Part shown: one piece after another, positions 26,474 through 35,963 of the stretch | Numbering within the stretch: position 1 is the stretch's first letter | How the letters are laid out: each line of letters opens with the position of its first letter | NCBI RefSeq assembly: GCF_001612905.1 | Contig: NZ_BDBI01000018.1 | Span: forward strand, 17,875-81,874 | Origin: Nocardia ignorata NBRC 108230 | Lineage (GTDB): Bacteria > Actinomycetota > Actinomycetes > Mycobacteriales > Mycobacteriaceae | Direction: 5' to 3' | DNA length: 64,000 nucleotides | Notes under the pieces: generated by a model | The model's input: the letters and a program-made list of their open reading frames with translations, nothing else | The model's database searches: none | Told to the model about the DNA's origin: nothing | Made by a program: the position numbers and the translations under genes

Positions 26474-26835
26474 CACGCCCACCCCTGCGCCGCGGCCGGC
26501 GGCTGATTGATGCCGCGCCAGACTTGGTCGAGGGCTTCGGCCACGACGGTCCACTGCGCCCGGCGTTCGGCGAGGGCGGCGCGGCCCGCGTCGGTGATGA
26601 GGTAGTGCTTGCGGCGGCGACCGCTGTCGGACACGCGCCAGGCCGAGGACACGTAGCCGAGCCGTTCCAGCCGGTGCAGCAGGGGATAGAGCATGCCGTC
26701 GGTCCACTGCATGCGGCCGTTGGACAGCGTGTTCACCTGCTCGAGGATGGCGTAGCCGTAGGACTCGCCGTCGGCGAGTATCCCGAGTACGAGCGGCGTC
26801 GCCGAAGCCGCTACCAGGTCTTTGTCGATGCGCAC
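26473..26835 (-). CDS. PadR family transcriptional regulator
   Basis: A 120-residue winged-helix regulator: PLVLGILADGESYGYAILEQV, TDGMLYPLLHRLERLGYV and the wing RRRKHYLITDAGRAALAERR are typical of PadR. It lies upstream of and is coupled to the permease-prefix gene. Three copies of TAGGTATG or its complement lie just before the start, probably the autoregulatory operator. Confidence 0.92.
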   Translation of the reverse strand: MRIDKDLVAASATPLVLGILADGESYGYAILEQVNTLSNGRMQWTDGMLYPLLHRLERLGYVSSAWRVSDSGRRRKHYLITDAGRAALAERRAQWTVVAEALDQVWRGINQPPAAAQGWA

Positions 26836-26843
26836 AGCACTCC

Positions 26844-26887
26844 CATACCTAGAACAGTTAGGTATGACCCTAGCAGATCTAGGTATG
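26844..26887. promoter_or_regulatory. PadR operator: three ATACCTA/TAGGTAT half sites
   Basis: CATACCTA at 26844-26851 faces TAGGTATG at 26859-26866 across 7 bp. A third TAGGTATG follows at 26880-26887. PadR sites are commonly ATAC...GTAT palindromes, and this cluster begins 8 bp upstream of the padR start. Confidence 0.7.
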
Positions 26888-26901
26888 GGAGGCGGGGAAC
26901 C

Positions 26902-28122
26902 TCAGCTCAGATGCACCGGCAGTGTCGCGTGACCGTTGGAGATGAAACTGGCCACCGAACCGAATTCCTCCGTGGCGCCGGCCAATCGGATTCCGGGAAA
27001 GCGTGCGAACAGAGCGGGCAGGGCGATCTCGGCCTCGAGCCGGGCCAGCGGCGCGCCGAGGCAGCGGTGCACGCCGTAGCCGAATGCCAGGTGTTCCTTG
27101 TTCACCCGGGTGACATCGAAGTCGTCGGCGGTGTCACCGTGCAGGTTCGGGTCACGGCTCGCCCCGGCGTAGGAGGCGAGGATCGGGTCGCCCGCCGCGA
27201 TGGTGACGCCCTCGAGCTGGATCTCCTCGACGGCGAACCGCAGCGGCAGATGCGCGACCGGCGCCTCGAAGCGCAGCGATTCCTCCACCACATCGGCCCA
27301 GGTGGCCTTGCCCTCGCCGACTGCCGCCAGCTGCTCGGGATGGGTGAGCAGGGAGTGCACCGCCTGATCGAGCAGGTTGACGGTGGTTTCGTGGCCCGCG
27401 CTGATCACCAGCAGCAAGGTGTCGACGAGTTCCTGCTCGGTGAGCTGGGTGCCGTCGTCCTCGTCGCGGTGGGTGATGAGCAGGCTGGTCATGTCGTCGC
27501 CGGGGTTGGTGCGGCGGTAGGCGACCAACTCGCCGAGGATGCCGTACATGTTCATGTAGTTGGCCTGCGACTCCTCCGGGCTCAGCGAGGTGTCGAAGAT
27601 GCCGTCGACGCACTTGCGCAGGCCCGCGTGCAGCGAATCCGGCACACCCATCAGCTCGGAGATCACCTGGATGGGCAGCGGGTAGGCGAAGCGTTCGCGC
27701 AGGTCGATCACCTCGCCTGCCGGGACGGCGGCCAGCTCGTCCAGCAGACCTGCGGTGATTTTCTCGATCATCGGGCGCATCGCCACCGTGCGCCGATGGG
27801 TGAAGGCGGGTGCGACCAACTTGCGCAGGCGCGTGTGGTCGGCGCCGTAGGCGGTGAACATGTTGTTCACGGCCACCCAGAGGAACAGCGGCCAGTCCGG
27901 CGGCACCTCACCCGCGGCGAACGCGGGCCAGTGCTTGGTAGCGGACTTGGACACCCGTGGGTCGGCCAGCAGCTTCTTCAGCGTGGCGGCGTCGGTGACC
28001 GACCACGCCCGCACCGCACCCGGCAGCTCGACGAGCGTCACCGGCCCCCGTGCCCGAATCCGCGCGGATTCTCCCTGGATATCCGCGCCTGCGGGGTCCA
28101 GTACCAGTGCCACGTCGTCCAT
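26902..28122 (-). CDS. cytochrome P450
   Basis: A 406-residue soluble bacterial P450. It has the I-helix SAGHETT, K-helix ExxR in EESLRFE and the heme loop FGYGVHRCLGAPLARLE with the axial Cys. The sequence resembles CYP107/CYP105-type class I enzymes that use ferredoxin; no ferredoxin gene adjoins. Start is ATG at 28122. The region 28123-28423 upstream holds no gene I can support. Confidence 0.92.
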   Translation of the reverse strand: MDDVALVLDPAGADIQGESARIRARGPVTLVELPGAVRAWSVTDAATLKKLLADPRVSKSATKHWPAFAAGEVPPDWPLFLWVAVNNMFTAYGADHTRLRKLVAPAFTHRRTVAMRPMIEKITAGLLDELAAVPAGEVIDLRERFAYPLPIQVISELMGVPDSLHAGLRKCVDGIFDTSLSPEESQANYMNMYGILGELVAYRRTNPGDDMTSLLITHRDEDDGTQLTEQELVDTLLLVISAGHETTVNLLDQAVHSLLTHPEQLAAVGEGKATWADVVEESLRFEAPVAHLPLRFAVEEIQLEGVTIAAGDPILASYAGASRDPNLHGDTADDFDVTRVNKEHLAFGYGVHRCLGAPLARLEAEIALPALFARFPGIRLAGATEEFGSVASFISNGHATLPVHLS

Positions 28123-28423
28123 TCAGGTCTCCTCATCGCTCGCACATCACACTGCTTGCGGGGCAAGCCTTTTCGGTACGAATGCCCCCGTTTCACGGTA
28201 ACAGTGCCACCGATCGCGCGCCGATGCTTTCATTCGGTACCACTCGCCGGGAACTGCTCGGCGCGGATGTCGAATCGGCACGTCACAGCCGGTGGGACCG
28301 AGGGTGTGGATTTCGCACCCTAGGGCTGGGATTCGCATTTTTCGCCTAACGGGGTCGGCGAGAGTCTCGATGGAGTCGTTGTCCGCGCCGACAGCGTGCG
28401 GGGGACTCGGAATCGAGGAAATC

Positions 28424-29104
28424 ATGAAGAACGCAGTTCGGATGAGTGCGCTGATCGCGGTGGCGGCGGGGATGGTCGCGGGCTGCACCGGGGACGACGG
28501 GGGCACTGCCCGCCCGGCGACCTCGGTGACCGCCACGTCTTCGGTTCCGGTGGAACCTCCTGTGGAGCGAACCATTTCACCGTCGCCGGGCACGCCGTCG
28601 CCGGGGAGGCCGTCGGTTGAGGTGCCGCCGGTGATCGACTCACCGGTGCCGTCGGATCCGGAGCCGCCGGTGGTCACGCCGCCCGCCGACGACATCAGCG
28701 GGCCGGATCGGTGCGTCGACCCGGGCTCTGGCGGTGTGCGCAAAGCGCTCGCCGGGCTCGGTGACGGCTGGGCCGCCTCGCAGGCCTCGGAGGACCGGCC
28801 GGGCAGCTGTGGTCAGCTGCTGTGGGTGCGCGCCGTCGGTGGGAATTCGGCGGGTTCACCGATTCACATCCTGTTCTTCCACGACGGAAAGTACCTGGGC
28901 ACAGCGACTTCCGAGGCCTACGCGTTCACCTATGTCGCCGGGGCGAGTGGCAACTCGGTGACCGTGAATTACAAGTGGCTCGTCGGTGACGAACCGTTCG
29001 CGGCGCCGCAGGGTGGCCCGGCGGCGATCACCTACAGCTGGACCGGTTCCGGTGTGGCGATGAGCGGTCCGTTGCCGAGCGAGGTCACCCAGCCGCATCG
29101 CTGA
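28424..29104 (+). CDS. LppP/LprE-like secreted lipoprotein
   Basis: A 226-residue envelope lipoprotein. The signal peptide ends in MVAGC, with lipidated C21. A Pro/Ser/Thr/Val-rich linker (residues 25-95) leads to a small C-terminal domain (CVDPGSGGVRKALAGL, ILFFHDGKYLGTATSEAY, VTVNYKWLVGDEP) resembling mycobacterial LppP/LprE proteins. The ATG has a GAGGAA site 3 nt upstream. Converges on the metallophosphoesterase gene with a 4-bp gap. Function unknown. Confidence 0.8.
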   Translation: MKNAVRMSALIAVAAGMVAGCTGDDGGTARPATSVTATSSVPVEPPVERTISPSPGTPSPGRPSVEVPPVIDSPVPSDPEPPVVTPPADDISGPDRCVDPGSGGVRKALAGLGDGWAASQASEDRPGSCGQLLWVRAVGGNSAGSPIHILFFHDGKYLGTATSEAYAFTYVAGASGNSVTVNYKWLVGDEPFAAPQGGPAAITYSWTGSGVAMSGPLPSEVTQPHR

Positions 29105-29108
29105 CAGT

Positions 29109-30236
29109 TCAGGCGGGCTCCGGGTGGAGCACCAGAACGGTGATCTCGCTGGGTGCGAACACCCGCAGCGGCGGTCCCCAGAACCCGGTGCCACGGCTGG
29201 TGTAGAGCTGGGTGTTGTTCGCGTGCCTGCTCAGCCCGGCCACGACCGGCTGGTCCAGTCGCACCAGGTAGTGGAACGGCCAGATCTGACCGCCGTGGGT
29301 GTGACCGGAGATCTGCAGTGCCACTCCGGCCGCGACGGCATCGGCGATCTGCTTGGGCTGGTGGGCCAGCAGCACCACCGGCAGGTCGGGGTCGGCACCG
29401 GTCAGGGCTGCGGGCAGATCGGGGCCGTGACCGGGAAGTCCGCGCCCGGTCGGGTCGTCTATTCCGGCGATGACCAGGCGGTCACCGTCGCGGGTGAGGG
29501 TGCGGTGTTCGTTGTGCAGTGGCTGCCAGCCGAGGGCGGCCATGTAGTCGATCCAGCCCTGCGCGTCGCCGAAGTACTCGTGATTGCCGGTGATGTAGAA
29601 GCGGCCGAGCGGTGCGACGACCTTGCCGAGCGGGTCGACCTGGGTCTGGCGTTTCTCGACCGAGCCGTCGGCGAGATCACCGGCGTGGCAGGCGATATCG
29701 GGTTCGAGGCCGTTCACCACGTCGACCACTTTCTCCGACCAGCGCACGCGGTTCAGCGCGGCGTAGTGGGTGTCGGTGACGACAACCATCCGCAAGCCGT
29801 CGAGGCCGGGGGCGAGGCCGCGGATGGCCACGTCGACCGTGCGCACGCGCGGCACCCGGCGTGCTTCGTACACGCCCCAGCCGGTGAGGGCGAGCGCGGT
29901 GATCGCCACCCCGGCAGCGACCGGGCGGGCGGGGTCGTCGACACCGATCACCGTCAGTGCGCCGCGGACGAACACGCCGATGACCGACCAGGCGAAGAAC
30001 ACCCAGGACACCCCGAGCAGGGCGTCGCCGACGATCACCGCCGGGTCGGATTGGGCCGGGCCGTGCCCGAGGAACATCGCCACCGGCAGGCAGGCGAACA
30101 GGACCGCGACGACGGCGGTCCCGATCCAGAACAGCGTTCCGGTACCGCCGGTGGGTGCCCAGACCAGGGTCCACCAGGGCAGGGCCAGCAGCAAGGCTGG
30201 GATCAGCATGAACATCAGGCGTACAGCGAGCTTCAC
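29109..30236 (-). CDS. metallophosphoesterase (YkuE/YaeI-type), membrane-anchored
   Basis: A 375-residue protein with four N-terminal transmembrane segments and a cytoplasmic or surface metallophosphoesterase domain. The metal-binding motifs run in order: TDTHY, GDLADGSV, GNHEYF, LLAHQP and SGHTHGGQIWPF. This is the calcineurin-like UDP-diacylglucosamine/YkuE type. GTG at 30236 is chosen as the start just before the first membrane helix; the frame extends upstream without supporting features. Substrate unknown. Confidence 0.87.
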   Translation of the reverse strand: MKLAVRLMFMLIPALLLALPWWTLVWAPTGGTGTLFWIGTAVVAVLFACLPVAMFLGHGPAQSDPAVIVGDALLGVSWVFFAWSVIGVFVRGALTVIGVDDPARPVAAGVAITALALTGWGVYEARRVPRVRTVDVAIRGLAPGLDGLRMVVVTDTHYAALNRVRWSEKVVDVVNGLEPDIACHAGDLADGSVEKRQTQVDPLGKVVAPLGRFYITGNHEYFGDAQGWIDYMAALGWQPLHNEHRTLTRDGDRLVIAGIDDPTGRGLPGHGPDLPAALTGADPDLPVVLLAHQPKQIADAVAAGVALQISGHTHGGQIWPFHYLVRLDQPVVAGLSRHANNTQLYTSRGTGFWGPPLRVFAPSEITVLVLHPEPA

Positions 30237-30469
30237 GGGGTCCCGTTCTGCAGGGGCCGCCGGGGTCGCGGCACGAATTTCCCCACCAGCGTAGCGTCCG
30301 GATCCCCGCCGGCGCCGGGCCGAAAGCCCAGGCCGGTGAAGGTGGCTGCGTCGCACCGTAATTCGGTATGTGCCGGTGGCAGCCGGGCGCGCTATGCTGC
30401 GCGGCAGGACATCGCCGTGGGGGCGGGTCGTGTGGGGAGCGGCGTGGCCGCGTCAGCGAAAGGTCGATC

Positions 30470-31612
30470 ATGCGTGGCGTAAACGGGGGAGGGGCGCCTG
30501 CGCGCCGATCCGGGCGGGTCCGGCGGACCCTGATCGGGGTCACGGCGGCGGTGTTGCTGCCGTTCGGGACGGTGGTTCCGGCGGGTGCCGATGCCGATCC
30601 GAACGCGATCGACTTCGCGGTCGAGTCGTCGATGGGCACCATCAACACGCGCATCGTGCGTGCGGCCGACGGCAACACCGACCGGGTGGTGTACCTGCTC
30701 GACGGTGAACGCGCCGAAAACGACCTCAACGGCTGGGAGAAGCACACCTCCATCCCGGCGCAGATGGCGAAGTTCAACATCAATGTGGTGATGCCGGTCG
30801 GCGGGCAGTCCAGCTTCTACGCCGACTGGGAGCAGCCGAGCAGCTTCAACGGGGTGAACCCCGACGGGTCGATGCTGCCGAGCGCCGACTCCGGTTCGGC
30901 CATCGGCGGCTGGGAGGACACCCAGGGCAAAACCACCGCCTACCAGTGGGAAACCTTCATCACCAAGACGCTGCCCGAGGCCTTGAAGTCGCGGTTGGGA
31001 TTCAGTTCCACGCGTAACGGTGTGCTCGGGCTGTCCAGTGGTGGCAGTGCGGCGCTGTTGATGGCGGCCTACTACCCGGAGCAGTTCAGCTATGCGGCAT
31101 CGCTGTCGGGGTACCTGCACATGTCGATGCCCGGTATGCGGGAGGCGCTCGGTGCGGCCATGATCGCCAGCGGCGGGTACAACATCGAGGCGATGGCGCC
31201 CGCGGGCAGCGAGAAGTGGCGGCGGATGGACCCCTACGGCTTCGCCGAGAAGCTGATCGCGAACAACACCCGCCTCTACATCTCCGCCGGTAGCGCCAAG
31301 CCCGCCGATCAGGATCTGTCGTCCATCGACGCGATCACCCAGGGCATGCCGCTGGAAGCGATCGCCCTCGCCAACACCCGTTCATTCGAAAAGCGCCTCA
31401 CCGCACTGGGTTACACCAACGTCAGCTACGACTTCCCCGACATCGGCATCCACAACTGGGGCACCTGGGAGCAGGTGGCGATCCGTTTGATGCCGGACAT
31501 GGCACCCCACATCGGCAAGCCCCTGCCCGCCGGCGCCAAGCCACCCGCCGCTGCCGCGCCCCCGGGCGCTCCCGGTGCGGAGCCGCCGGCCGGTGGTGCA
31601 CCGCCGAAGTAG
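30470..31612 (+). CDS. mycolyltransferase, antigen 85 family
   Basis: A 380-residue secreted esterase-fold transferase that would move mycolic acids between trehalose mycolates and arabinogalactan. The Arg-rich signal peptide ends near residue 42. The catalytic Ser is S189 in GLSSGGSA and the catalytic His is H328 in GIHNWGTW, matching Ag85 HSWxYW. The SMGTINTRIV start of the mature protein also fits the family. The last 30 residues are Pro/Ala/Gly repeats, possibly a wall-spanning tail. It faces the arabinosyltransferase gene tail to tail; both build the mycolyl-arabinogalactan layer. Confidence 0.9.
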   Translation: MRGVNGGGAPARRSGRVRRTLIGVTAAVLLPFGTVVPAGADADPNAIDFAVESSMGTINTRIVRAADGNTDRVVYLLDGERAENDLNGWEKHTSIPAQMAKFNINVVMPVGGQSSFYADWEQPSSFNGVNPDGSMLPSADSGSAIGGWEDTQGKTTAYQWETFITKTLPEALKSRLGFSSTRNGVLGLSSGGSAALLMAAYYPEQFSYAASLSGYLHMSMPGMREALGAAMIASGGYNIEAMAPAGSEKWRRMDPYGFAEKLIANNTRLYISAGSAKPADQDLSSIDAITQGMPLEAIALANTRSFEKRLTALGYTNVSYDFPDIGIHNWGTWEQVAIRLMPDMAPHIGKPLPAGAKPPAAAAPPGAPGAEPPAGGAPPK

Positions 31613-31628
31613 TTTCTCCCACAACCCG

Positions 31629-31658
31629 ACCGCCGCTGCCCTTCTGGACAGCGGCGGT
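31629..31658. terminator. bidirectional hairpin between mycolyltransferase and emb-like gene
   Basis: ACCGCCGCTG (31629-31638) pairs with CAGCGGCGGT (31649-31658) around a 10-nt loop, between converging genes. Confidence 0.6.
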
Positions 31659-31685
31659 TGCCGTTTCGGCTGGTCGCGCTTGTGG

Positions 31686-34600
31686 TCAGTTGGTTCTGAT
31701 CGGTGCGGCGGTCGACCAGCCCCAGGTGGGTTCGGTGTCGATGGTGATCTCGGCGGGGGGAGCGGTGATCAGGCGGGTGAGGCGTTGGAGTTCGCCCCAG
31801 TCGCGGGTCCAGTCGTCGGCCAGGTAGGACGGGATGGTTTGCGACCGCATGAGCATGCCGGTCCAGCCGAGGGGGCCGCCGCCGGTGTCGCCCTGCCAGG
31901 TTTCGGAGACCTGGGCGTTGAGTTTGTCGGGGAGGATGCGCCAGATCGGCATCTCCGCCACGCCTGCTCGATGATCGAAGGGGCGCTGGCATGGGAAGGC
32001 CAGGCCCACATGCCAATCCGCGAGTACCGGGTTCTCTTCGCCGACCATCGTGTTCAGCGTTGTCAATTTCGGCAGGCGTGGTGGGGTGAGTGCCACCCAC
32101 TGCATCGGATCGGGGTCCCCCTCCGTGATGAGGCGAACAGCGTTGGTGCCCAATGGAATTCCATCCAGAGAGACTGGAAGATTCCGCCACCCCGGTGCGC
32201 CACCCACACTCGGCGGGGTTGCCTCGCCCAACAGTGAGAACGTTCCCCCGGCCTCCCGGCCGAACTCCACGCGGAGCCGCTGTCCCGGCATCGGCGCCCC
32301 ATCAGGCCCCACTCCTTCGATGCGTCCGGCAACGGTGAGGATCAACACCCGATAAGCCGGATCACGCTGCACCGCTGCCAGATCCATCCGGAACCACTGG
32401 GTGACCAACTTGCTGGCGCGAGGCGCACCCACGGCGTAACTTCCGAGCACCGGCGTCCGCTCCGGAGCAAGCCCGAACGGAAGCGCCACGGTACTCCCGT
32501 TGACACCGGCTGGTGCGCCATTGCCAGGTCCTGCGGCAGCGCTTGGCCCATCGCTCGGCCCGCCGGGAGCGCCCGCCGGGCCGCCGTTCGCCCCGCGCGG
32601 TGTTTCGTTGCCACTCGGCTGCCCACCGGGGAAGGCGCCATTCTGTCCGCCGGGTGCGGCGCCGGTCGGCCCAGAGCTGCTGGGCCCTGGGCCGCCACCA
32701 GGCGCGCTGCTGGGTGCTGGACTTCCAGGTGCTGGGCCGCTGGGGCCGCCACCGGGTCCTCCTCCGCTGGGGCTTCCTTGCGGAGGACCGGCCGTGGCTC
32801 CAATCGGCCCGGCGGGCGCGCTCCCACTCGGGCCGCCGCTGCTGGGCCCTGCGCCGGCACCGGGTGCCGAACCACCTGGCGCTGGACCGGTCGCCGCACC
32901 ATTCGGGCCGCTGGGGGCGGCACCAGTTGGACCGCCGGGTGCGGCGCCACTCTGGCCGGCGCTGGGGGGACCTGCGCTGCCACTGGGCGCTGGGCCGCCT
33001 GGGGCGCCAGGTCCTCCACCGCCGGGTCCACGTTGTGGAGAACCAGCTGCCTCGCCATTCGGACCGCTCGGTGCGCCGCCGGGGCCGCTACCTGGCCCTC
33101 CACCGCCGGGGCCGGAGCCGGAGGGTGGTGCGGACGACTGGCCGGGGCCGGGGTCCGGGGCGAGGCTGCCCACGCCGTTCGGGGTGAAGCCGGTGTTCTC
33201 GGCGGCGAGGCTGTCGGCGATGGTGCCGGTGTAGGGGGTGAGCAGAGAGTCCGCGGTGTTGGTTTCGACCAAGACGTCGTCGGCCATGGCGCAGGGGTTG
33301 CCGCCGAGCGCGCGCAGGTTGGACAGGCCGACCGAGTAGGCGGGGTACTGCGAGACCGCCGCCGAGGCAAGCGAACCCACCTCGAAGAGCACCAGCGCTG
33401 CCGCAACGAGGGTCAGCGGCGCGACCGGGGCAATCTTGAAACGACCAGCCGCAGAACCCTTCCCAGCAAACGGCAACCTTCTGTCGGTCTCCGTTGCTCG
33501 AGGCTCACCGTCGTTCTCGTCGTCGAGAAGTGGTGCGCCATGCTTGTCGACCACTGGGTTGTCGCGCTCGGATATGCGCGGATAGTCCACCGCCTGCTGG
33601 CCGTCATGCTCGGGTGACAGCGAATGGTCGTCGCGCTGGGAATCGGCAGGGGCGTTGTCGTGTTCGGCGGAGTCTCGCCGGGTCTCGCACTCCGAGGTGC
33701 GCGGTTGGCTGTGGTGGTCGCCAGCGGGTGTCTGGGTGCCGCCCTCGCGCGGGCGGGGTTCGCGGTAGTACTGGTACAGCGCGAGGAGGAGGGTTGCGGC
33801 GGTGGCGGTCAGGGCGAGGGTGGACAGGCTTACGCTGCCGAGGGTGGGGGCGCGGTCGGGCCAGGGGACGCCGTAGCCGGAGACGTACCACCAGCCGTTG
33901 GAGCCGGTGAGGCTTACCGCGAGGAGGAACAGGACCGCTGCGGTGAAGAGAGTGCGGACGTAAGTGGCGTGAATGAGCCTGCGGTTCAAGGCGACTGCGG
34001 TGACGGCGGCGAGGGCGGCGGCCAGGCCCGCGTACACGCCGAAGTGGTGGGTCCACTTGGTGGGGGTGAACATCATCAGCAGTAGTGCCATGAAAACCAC
34101 TGCGAGCAGGCGGGTTACCGGTCCGCGGGCGGTGCGGGGGACGCGCCCGTGGCGCAAGGTGGTGAGGACGCCGATGATCAGGCACAGCAGCATGGCGAGG
34201 ATGCCGAAGCGGCGGGCGAGGGAACCGTCGGGGTTCACCGACAGCAGGGTGTCCCAGCGGGTGCGTTCCTCGAACCAGGACATGTCGGGGCCGACGAGCT
34301 GGCGGACGCGGGTGGCTTCGAGAACGGTCGCCAGGGTCTGGTCGGCGAAGACCACAACCAGAACGAGTGTTCCGGCGGCGGCGATCGGTGCGAGCAGGGT
34401 CGCGTATCCGCTCGGAGTGGAGCCGGAGCGGGCGACGATGGTGCGTATAACCGGACGTGAAGCGGCCAGAAGCGCTGCCGTGCAGATCAATCCGGTGGGA
34501 CCGGCGGCCAATGAGAATGCCGCGACGAGCACGGCGACGGCGGCCGGCATCAGACGCCGGGTCGCGACTGCGCGCTCCATAGAGCACCAGGTGACCAGTG

Positions 34601-35837
34601 CCCCGACGGCGATCAAGGGTTCCGGACGCAAACCGTTGTTGTACGGCAGCCAGATCGAGAGGAACACCAGCGCACCGGTCCACACCGCCCAGCGGTTCGC
34701 GGCAATGCCCAAGCGGGGCAGTACTTCCCGGCTGAGCACCAGCCAGCACACGAGTCCGGCGAGCAACGCGGGCAACCGCATCCACACGCCTGCCTCGCTG
34801 ACCCTGCTCATCCAGGCGAGCACCTCGTACGGCCAGCCGAACGGCGCCTCCGCCACCTGGAACCACCGGTAGTAGTTGGCCGTATACCCGGCCTCGCGCG
34901 CGGACCGGGCCATCGTGAGGATGTACCCGTCGTCGGAACTGTTCGCCCCGATCACATGCCACACGGCCAGCACGCCCGCCACGGTCGCGTCGACCGCGCG
35001 GAACCGCCACCAGCCCATCGGAAGTAACCGGCGGGTGCGCCTGCCGTCCCGAAGGTCACTGCGGTGCAGGCAGATCAGAGCCAGCAGCGTGCACAGCACC
35101 GCACCGATGATCGCCGCCAGCTTCCACCCACTCGGACTCGACGAGAACCGGGCGTCGATCTCGGCGTGCAACCTCGCATCACCGAGGCGACCCCGATCGA
35201 GTTCGGTGAACACACCGACAACCTGCGGCCGCACATCGCCCTGCACAGCCGTCCGCATCACCGCGCCGTCGCGTGCCGCCACTCCGACGATCTCGGCACT
35301 GGTGCTCCCCGCATCGGAGAAGACGACAAGCGCACAGCGACCGTCTGCCGAGCCTGGCGCCACGCCACTCTCAGGCAGTGCGGATGGCGCTCCCGAAGGT
35401 GCGGCAGGCGCCGAGGGCAAGGGTGCTCCCTCTACCCCAGGCGCTGCCGGACCGGTCGGGAGGCTGGTGAGGGGGACGCTCAGCAACAGGCGGTCGCGCA
35501 ACACCATCGACAGCGTGCGGCCCTGGTCGGGGCGGTCCTCGATGCGGGCGACCAGGCCCTTGGAACCCGCTCGGGGAGCTTGGGGTGGGACGGTGGACAG
35601 GACGGTTCCGCCGGTGAAACCTTGCAGGGCGGTGCAGGGGATGCGTAGATCGAGGCTCAGCGGCACGTAGTCCACGAGCGGTGCGCTGACCTGTAGCGAC
35701 TTGTCCTGCGGCCAATCCAGGCTCGCGCGCTGTTGCTGCACGGGAAGCAGCGGGACGAGAACCGCCAGCAACAAACCGAGCGCCCCCGCCACGATCCCAC
35801 CAATTTTCGCTCGGCCGAAGCCGGAATCTCCACCCAC
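31686..35837 (-). CDS. arabinosyltransferase, EmbA/B/C family, enlarged
   Basis: A very large membrane glycosyltransferase (1383 residues; mycobacterial Emb proteins have about 1100) building arabinan of arabinogalactan or lipoarabinomannan from decaprenyl-phospho-arabinose. The N-terminal periplasmic domain (LDLRIPCTALQGF), the GT-C loop region ANSSDDGYILTMARSAREAGYTANYY, and the multi-pass core match Emb. The C-terminal carbohydrate-binding domain ends in TEPTWGWS. Extra length comes from a charged linker at about residues 690-798 and a Gly/Pro/Ser-rich block at about 885-1115. Emb proteins are the ethambutol target. Which paralogue (A, B or C) cannot be set from sequence alone. Confidence 0.92.
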   Translation of the reverse strand: MGGDSGFGRAKIGGIVAGALGLLLAVLVPLLPVQQQRASLDWPQDKSLQVSAPLVDYVPLSLDLRIPCTALQGFTGGTVLSTVPPQAPRAGSKGLVARIEDRPDQGRTLSMVLRDRLLLSVPLTSLPTGPAAPGVEGAPLPSAPAAPSGAPSALPESGVAPGSADGRCALVVFSDAGSTSAEIVGVAARDGAVMRTAVQGDVRPQVVGVFTELDRGRLGDARLHAEIDARFSSSPSGWKLAAIIGAVLCTLLALICLHRSDLRDGRRTRRLLPMGWWRFRAVDATVAGVLAVWHVIGANSSDDGYILTMARSAREAGYTANYYRWFQVAEAPFGWPYEVLAWMSRVSEAGVWMRLPALLAGLVCWLVLSREVLPRLGIAANRWAVWTGALVFLSIWLPYNNGLRPEPLIAVGALVTWCSMERAVATRRLMPAAVAVLVAAFSLAAGPTGLICTAALLAASRPVIRTIVARSGSTPSGYATLLAPIAAAGTLVLVVVFADQTLATVLEATRVRQLVGPDMSWFEERTRWDTLLSVNPDGSLARRFGILAMLLCLIIGVLTTLRHGRVPRTARGPVTRLLAVVFMALLLMMFTPTKWTHHFGVYAGLAAALAAVTAVALNRRLIHATYVRTLFTAAVLFLLAVSLTGSNGWWYVSGYGVPWPDRAPTLGSVSLSTLALTATAATLLLALYQYYREPRPREGGTQTPAGDHHSQPRTSECETRRDSAEHDNAPADSQRDDHSLSPEHDGQQAVDYPRISERDNPVVDKHGAPLLDDENDGEPRATETDRRLPFAGKGSAAGRFKIAPVAPLTLVAAALVLFEVGSLASAAVSQYPAYSVGLSNLRALGGNPCAMADDVLVETNTADSLLTPYTGTIADSLAAENTGFTPNGVGSLAPDPGPGQSSAPPSGSGPGGGGPGSGPGGAPSGPNGEAAGSPQRGPGGGGPGAPGGPAPSGSAGPPSAGQSGAAPGGPTGAAPSGPNGAATGPAPGGSAPGAGAGPSSGGPSGSAPAGPIGATAGPPQGSPSGGGPGGGPSGPAPGSPAPSSAPGGGPGPSSSGPTGAAPGGQNGAFPGGQPSGNETPRGANGGPAGAPGGPSDGPSAAAGPGNGAPAGVNGSTVALPFGLAPERTPVLGSYAVGAPRASKLVTQWFRMDLAAVQRDPAYRVLILTVAGRIEGVGPDGAPMPGQRLRVEFGREAGGTFSLLGEATPPSVGGAPGWRNLPVSLDGIPLGTNAVRLITEGDPDPMQWVALTPPRLPKLTTLNTMVGEENPVLADWHVGLAFPCQRPFDHRAGVAEMPIWRILPDKLNAQVSETWQGDTGGGPLGWTGMLMRSQTIPSYLADDWTRDWGELQRLTRLITAPPAEITIDTEPTWGWSTAAPIRTN
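32490..33190 (-). repeat. Gly/Pro/Ser-rich low-complexity block inside emb-like gene
   Basis: Codes about 230 residues made of short GPG, GAAPSG, GGPSG and APG units. It lies in the extracytoplasmic C-terminal part, between the VETNTADSLL region and the carbohydrate-binding domain (GSTVALPFGLAPERTPVLGS). The reading frame is maintained; the same repeats leave other frames open. Confidence 0.85.
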
Positions 35838-35963
35838 GAATGACGATGCTAGGCCGTCGAACCGGCTCGCACCCAGTCACTTCGAGATCACCACGCGCTG
35901 ATGGCGGCATCGCCCGAGAGCCGAACGCCACCAGAGCGTGGTGATCGTTTGTCCAGGAAGGGG

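Noticed and set aside
32500..33180. Repeated short units suggesting a CRISPR or satellite array
   Set aside because: Units are irregular codon-level repeats without constant spacing or spacers.
32342..33617. Long open frames on both strands within the Gly/Pro/Ser block of the emb-like gene
   Set aside because: They are by-products of repeated GC-rich codons; the emb frame alone has family features on both sides.
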